NCBI GenBank assembly: GCA_026390695.1
Contig: JAPLFL010000089.1
Span: 50,274 to 114,273 of the forward strand
Length of the DNA stretch: 64,000 bases
Source: Candidatus Kapaibacterium sp.
GTDB taxonomy: Bacteria > Bacteroidota > Ignavibacteria > Kapaibacteriales > UBA2268
Reading direction: 5' to 3'
The position numbers and the translations under genes are program-made. The notes under the pieces are model-generated. The model saw only the letters and a list, made by a program, of their open reading frames with translations. It did not search any database and was not told the DNA's origin. Positions 63,511 through 64,000 of this stretch are shown piece by piece. Position 1 is the stretch's first letter. The number at the start of each line of letters is the position of its first letter.

Positions 63511-64000
63511 TTAGGATAGCTCCTGGAGATACTTTTGGGTAGTCTCCAAGTGCTGGTGGCCCAGTTTACGCATAATATCGTAAAGTGGGATTACCTTTTT
63601 GCTCATTAAACTCGCTCCTCTGTGTCGGAGATTGTGCCATGACCAAGTATCTTGTTCAAGTTGTTTAACCTTCTTTTCCAAAAATCTTGGCGTTTCAGTC
63701 CAATCTTTAAAGACACGCTCAGTCTTGTCTGTAGGATTTTTAATTCCCTTTAGGCAGTCTGGCAGTGATACTTTTCTATGAACTCTATCTCCATTCTTGC
63801 TCTTGTTGGTATAAATGACCACAAAATCTTTTCCGATGTCATTGTAGGTAAGATTTAATGCCTCATTAATCCGGCAATATGTGTCTCTAACGAACAATAG
63901 CAGTCTCATTTGGCTAAGTGTGCATAAAGATAAAACATCTTCAATTTCCTTGTCCGTTGGAATATATTTTACATCCTTACGAACAGAAAAAGGTTTTAAT
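63511..64000 (-). CDS. Tyrosine recombinase (phage-type integrase), partial
   Basis: The frame is open from the right edge to a stop at 63511, about 163 codons of the C-terminal catalytic domain. It reads on through the ATG at 63909, since the upstream codons (RKDVKYIPTDKEIEDVLSL) are typical of this family. Catalytic residues are present: Arg in CRINEALNLTYNDI, HNLRHRGASLM (HxxRH), LGHQHLETTQKYLQ (GH and the nucleophile Tyr). The N-terminal part lies outside the window. It ends 75 nt from tRNA-Lys, the usual place for an integrase at a tRNA attachment site. Confidence 0.92.
   Translation of the reverse strand, partial: LKPFSVRKDVKYIPTDKEIEDVLSLCTLSQMRLLLFVRDTYCRINEALNLTYNDIGKDFVVIYTNKSKNGDRVHRKVSLPDCLKGIKNPTDKTERVFKDWTETPRFLEKKVKQLEQDTWSWHNLRHRGASLMSKKVIPLYDIMRKLGHQHLETTQKYLQELS

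Overview
The window is AT-rich (roughly one third G+C by eye) and comes from a Gram-negative member of the Bacteroidota/Chlorobi/Ignavibacteria/Kapabacteria group. The evidence is: several secreted proteins with type IX secretion (Por) C-terminal sorting domains, a PorD-like (DUF4835) protein, lipid A genes (lpxB, lpxK), short lipoproteins with Cys lipoboxes, and two tRNA genes preceded by TTG-N20-TAATTTTG promoters, the Bacteroidota pattern. The exact species cannot be named from the sequence. Most of the window is ordinary chromosome; repeats, toxin-antitoxin pieces and an integrase mark the more mobile spots.

Layout. 1-4350 (minus): the start of a BNR/Asp-box secreted protein, a pentapeptide-repeat protein, UDP-GlcNAc 2-epimerase and a radical SAM/SPASM protein. 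4351-4917 holds a 10-copy 21-bp minisatellite and a MITE-like element. 4918-6075 encodes a YbjN-like protein and PspA. From 6194 to 9722, ybaB and recR are separated by accessory material: a truncated DUF559 remnant, a T9SS cargo gene, a hicBA toxin-antitoxin pair bracketed by direct repeats, and a small antitoxin-like gene. 9730-14635 (minus) is a run of surface lipoproteins and secreted proteins ending in a GNAT protein. 14998-18605 is nrnA and glgP. 18690-20334 is an arsR-arsC-arsM operon with a clear operator.

37033-20765 (minus) is one long, almost gapless run. It begins with a sugar nucleotidyltransferase/phosphomutase-like fusion, a PTS IIA protein, a Kgd-type E1/E2 2-oxoglutarate dehydrogenase and an FlbD-like small protein. 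It continues into what looks like an undescribed signalling module: an outer-membrane beta-barrel, an RsbW-type kinase, a membrane-anchored STAND NTPase, and three receiver/histidine kinase proteins. 37223-41442 has a truncated clpB (N domain plus first AAA module only) followed by dtxR-feoB-feoA iron genes. tRNA-Glu and maeB follow.

44297-53412 is envelope biogenesis: PorD, two outer-membrane proteins (one with a helix-hairpin-helix region), then lpxB, a lysophospholipid acyltransferase-like gene, lpxK, a lipoprotein class I glutamine amidotransferase and an M23-like protein that appears to have lost its catalytic histidines, and a T9SS SGNH-like protein. 53413-58101 has two MITE-like elements, an old-yellow-enzyme family reductase, a TerB-like protein, a small gene cut by one of the elements, and a remarkable head-to-head inverted 21-bp minisatellite. 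58102-63263 (minus) encodes a methylcrotonyl-CoA-carboxylase-type beta subunit, an orphan antitoxin-like gene, a membrane/TPR protein and a Gfo/Idh/MocA dehydrogenase. The window ends at tRNA-Lys and the C-terminal part of a tyrosine integrase, suggesting that an integrated element begins here and continues to the right.
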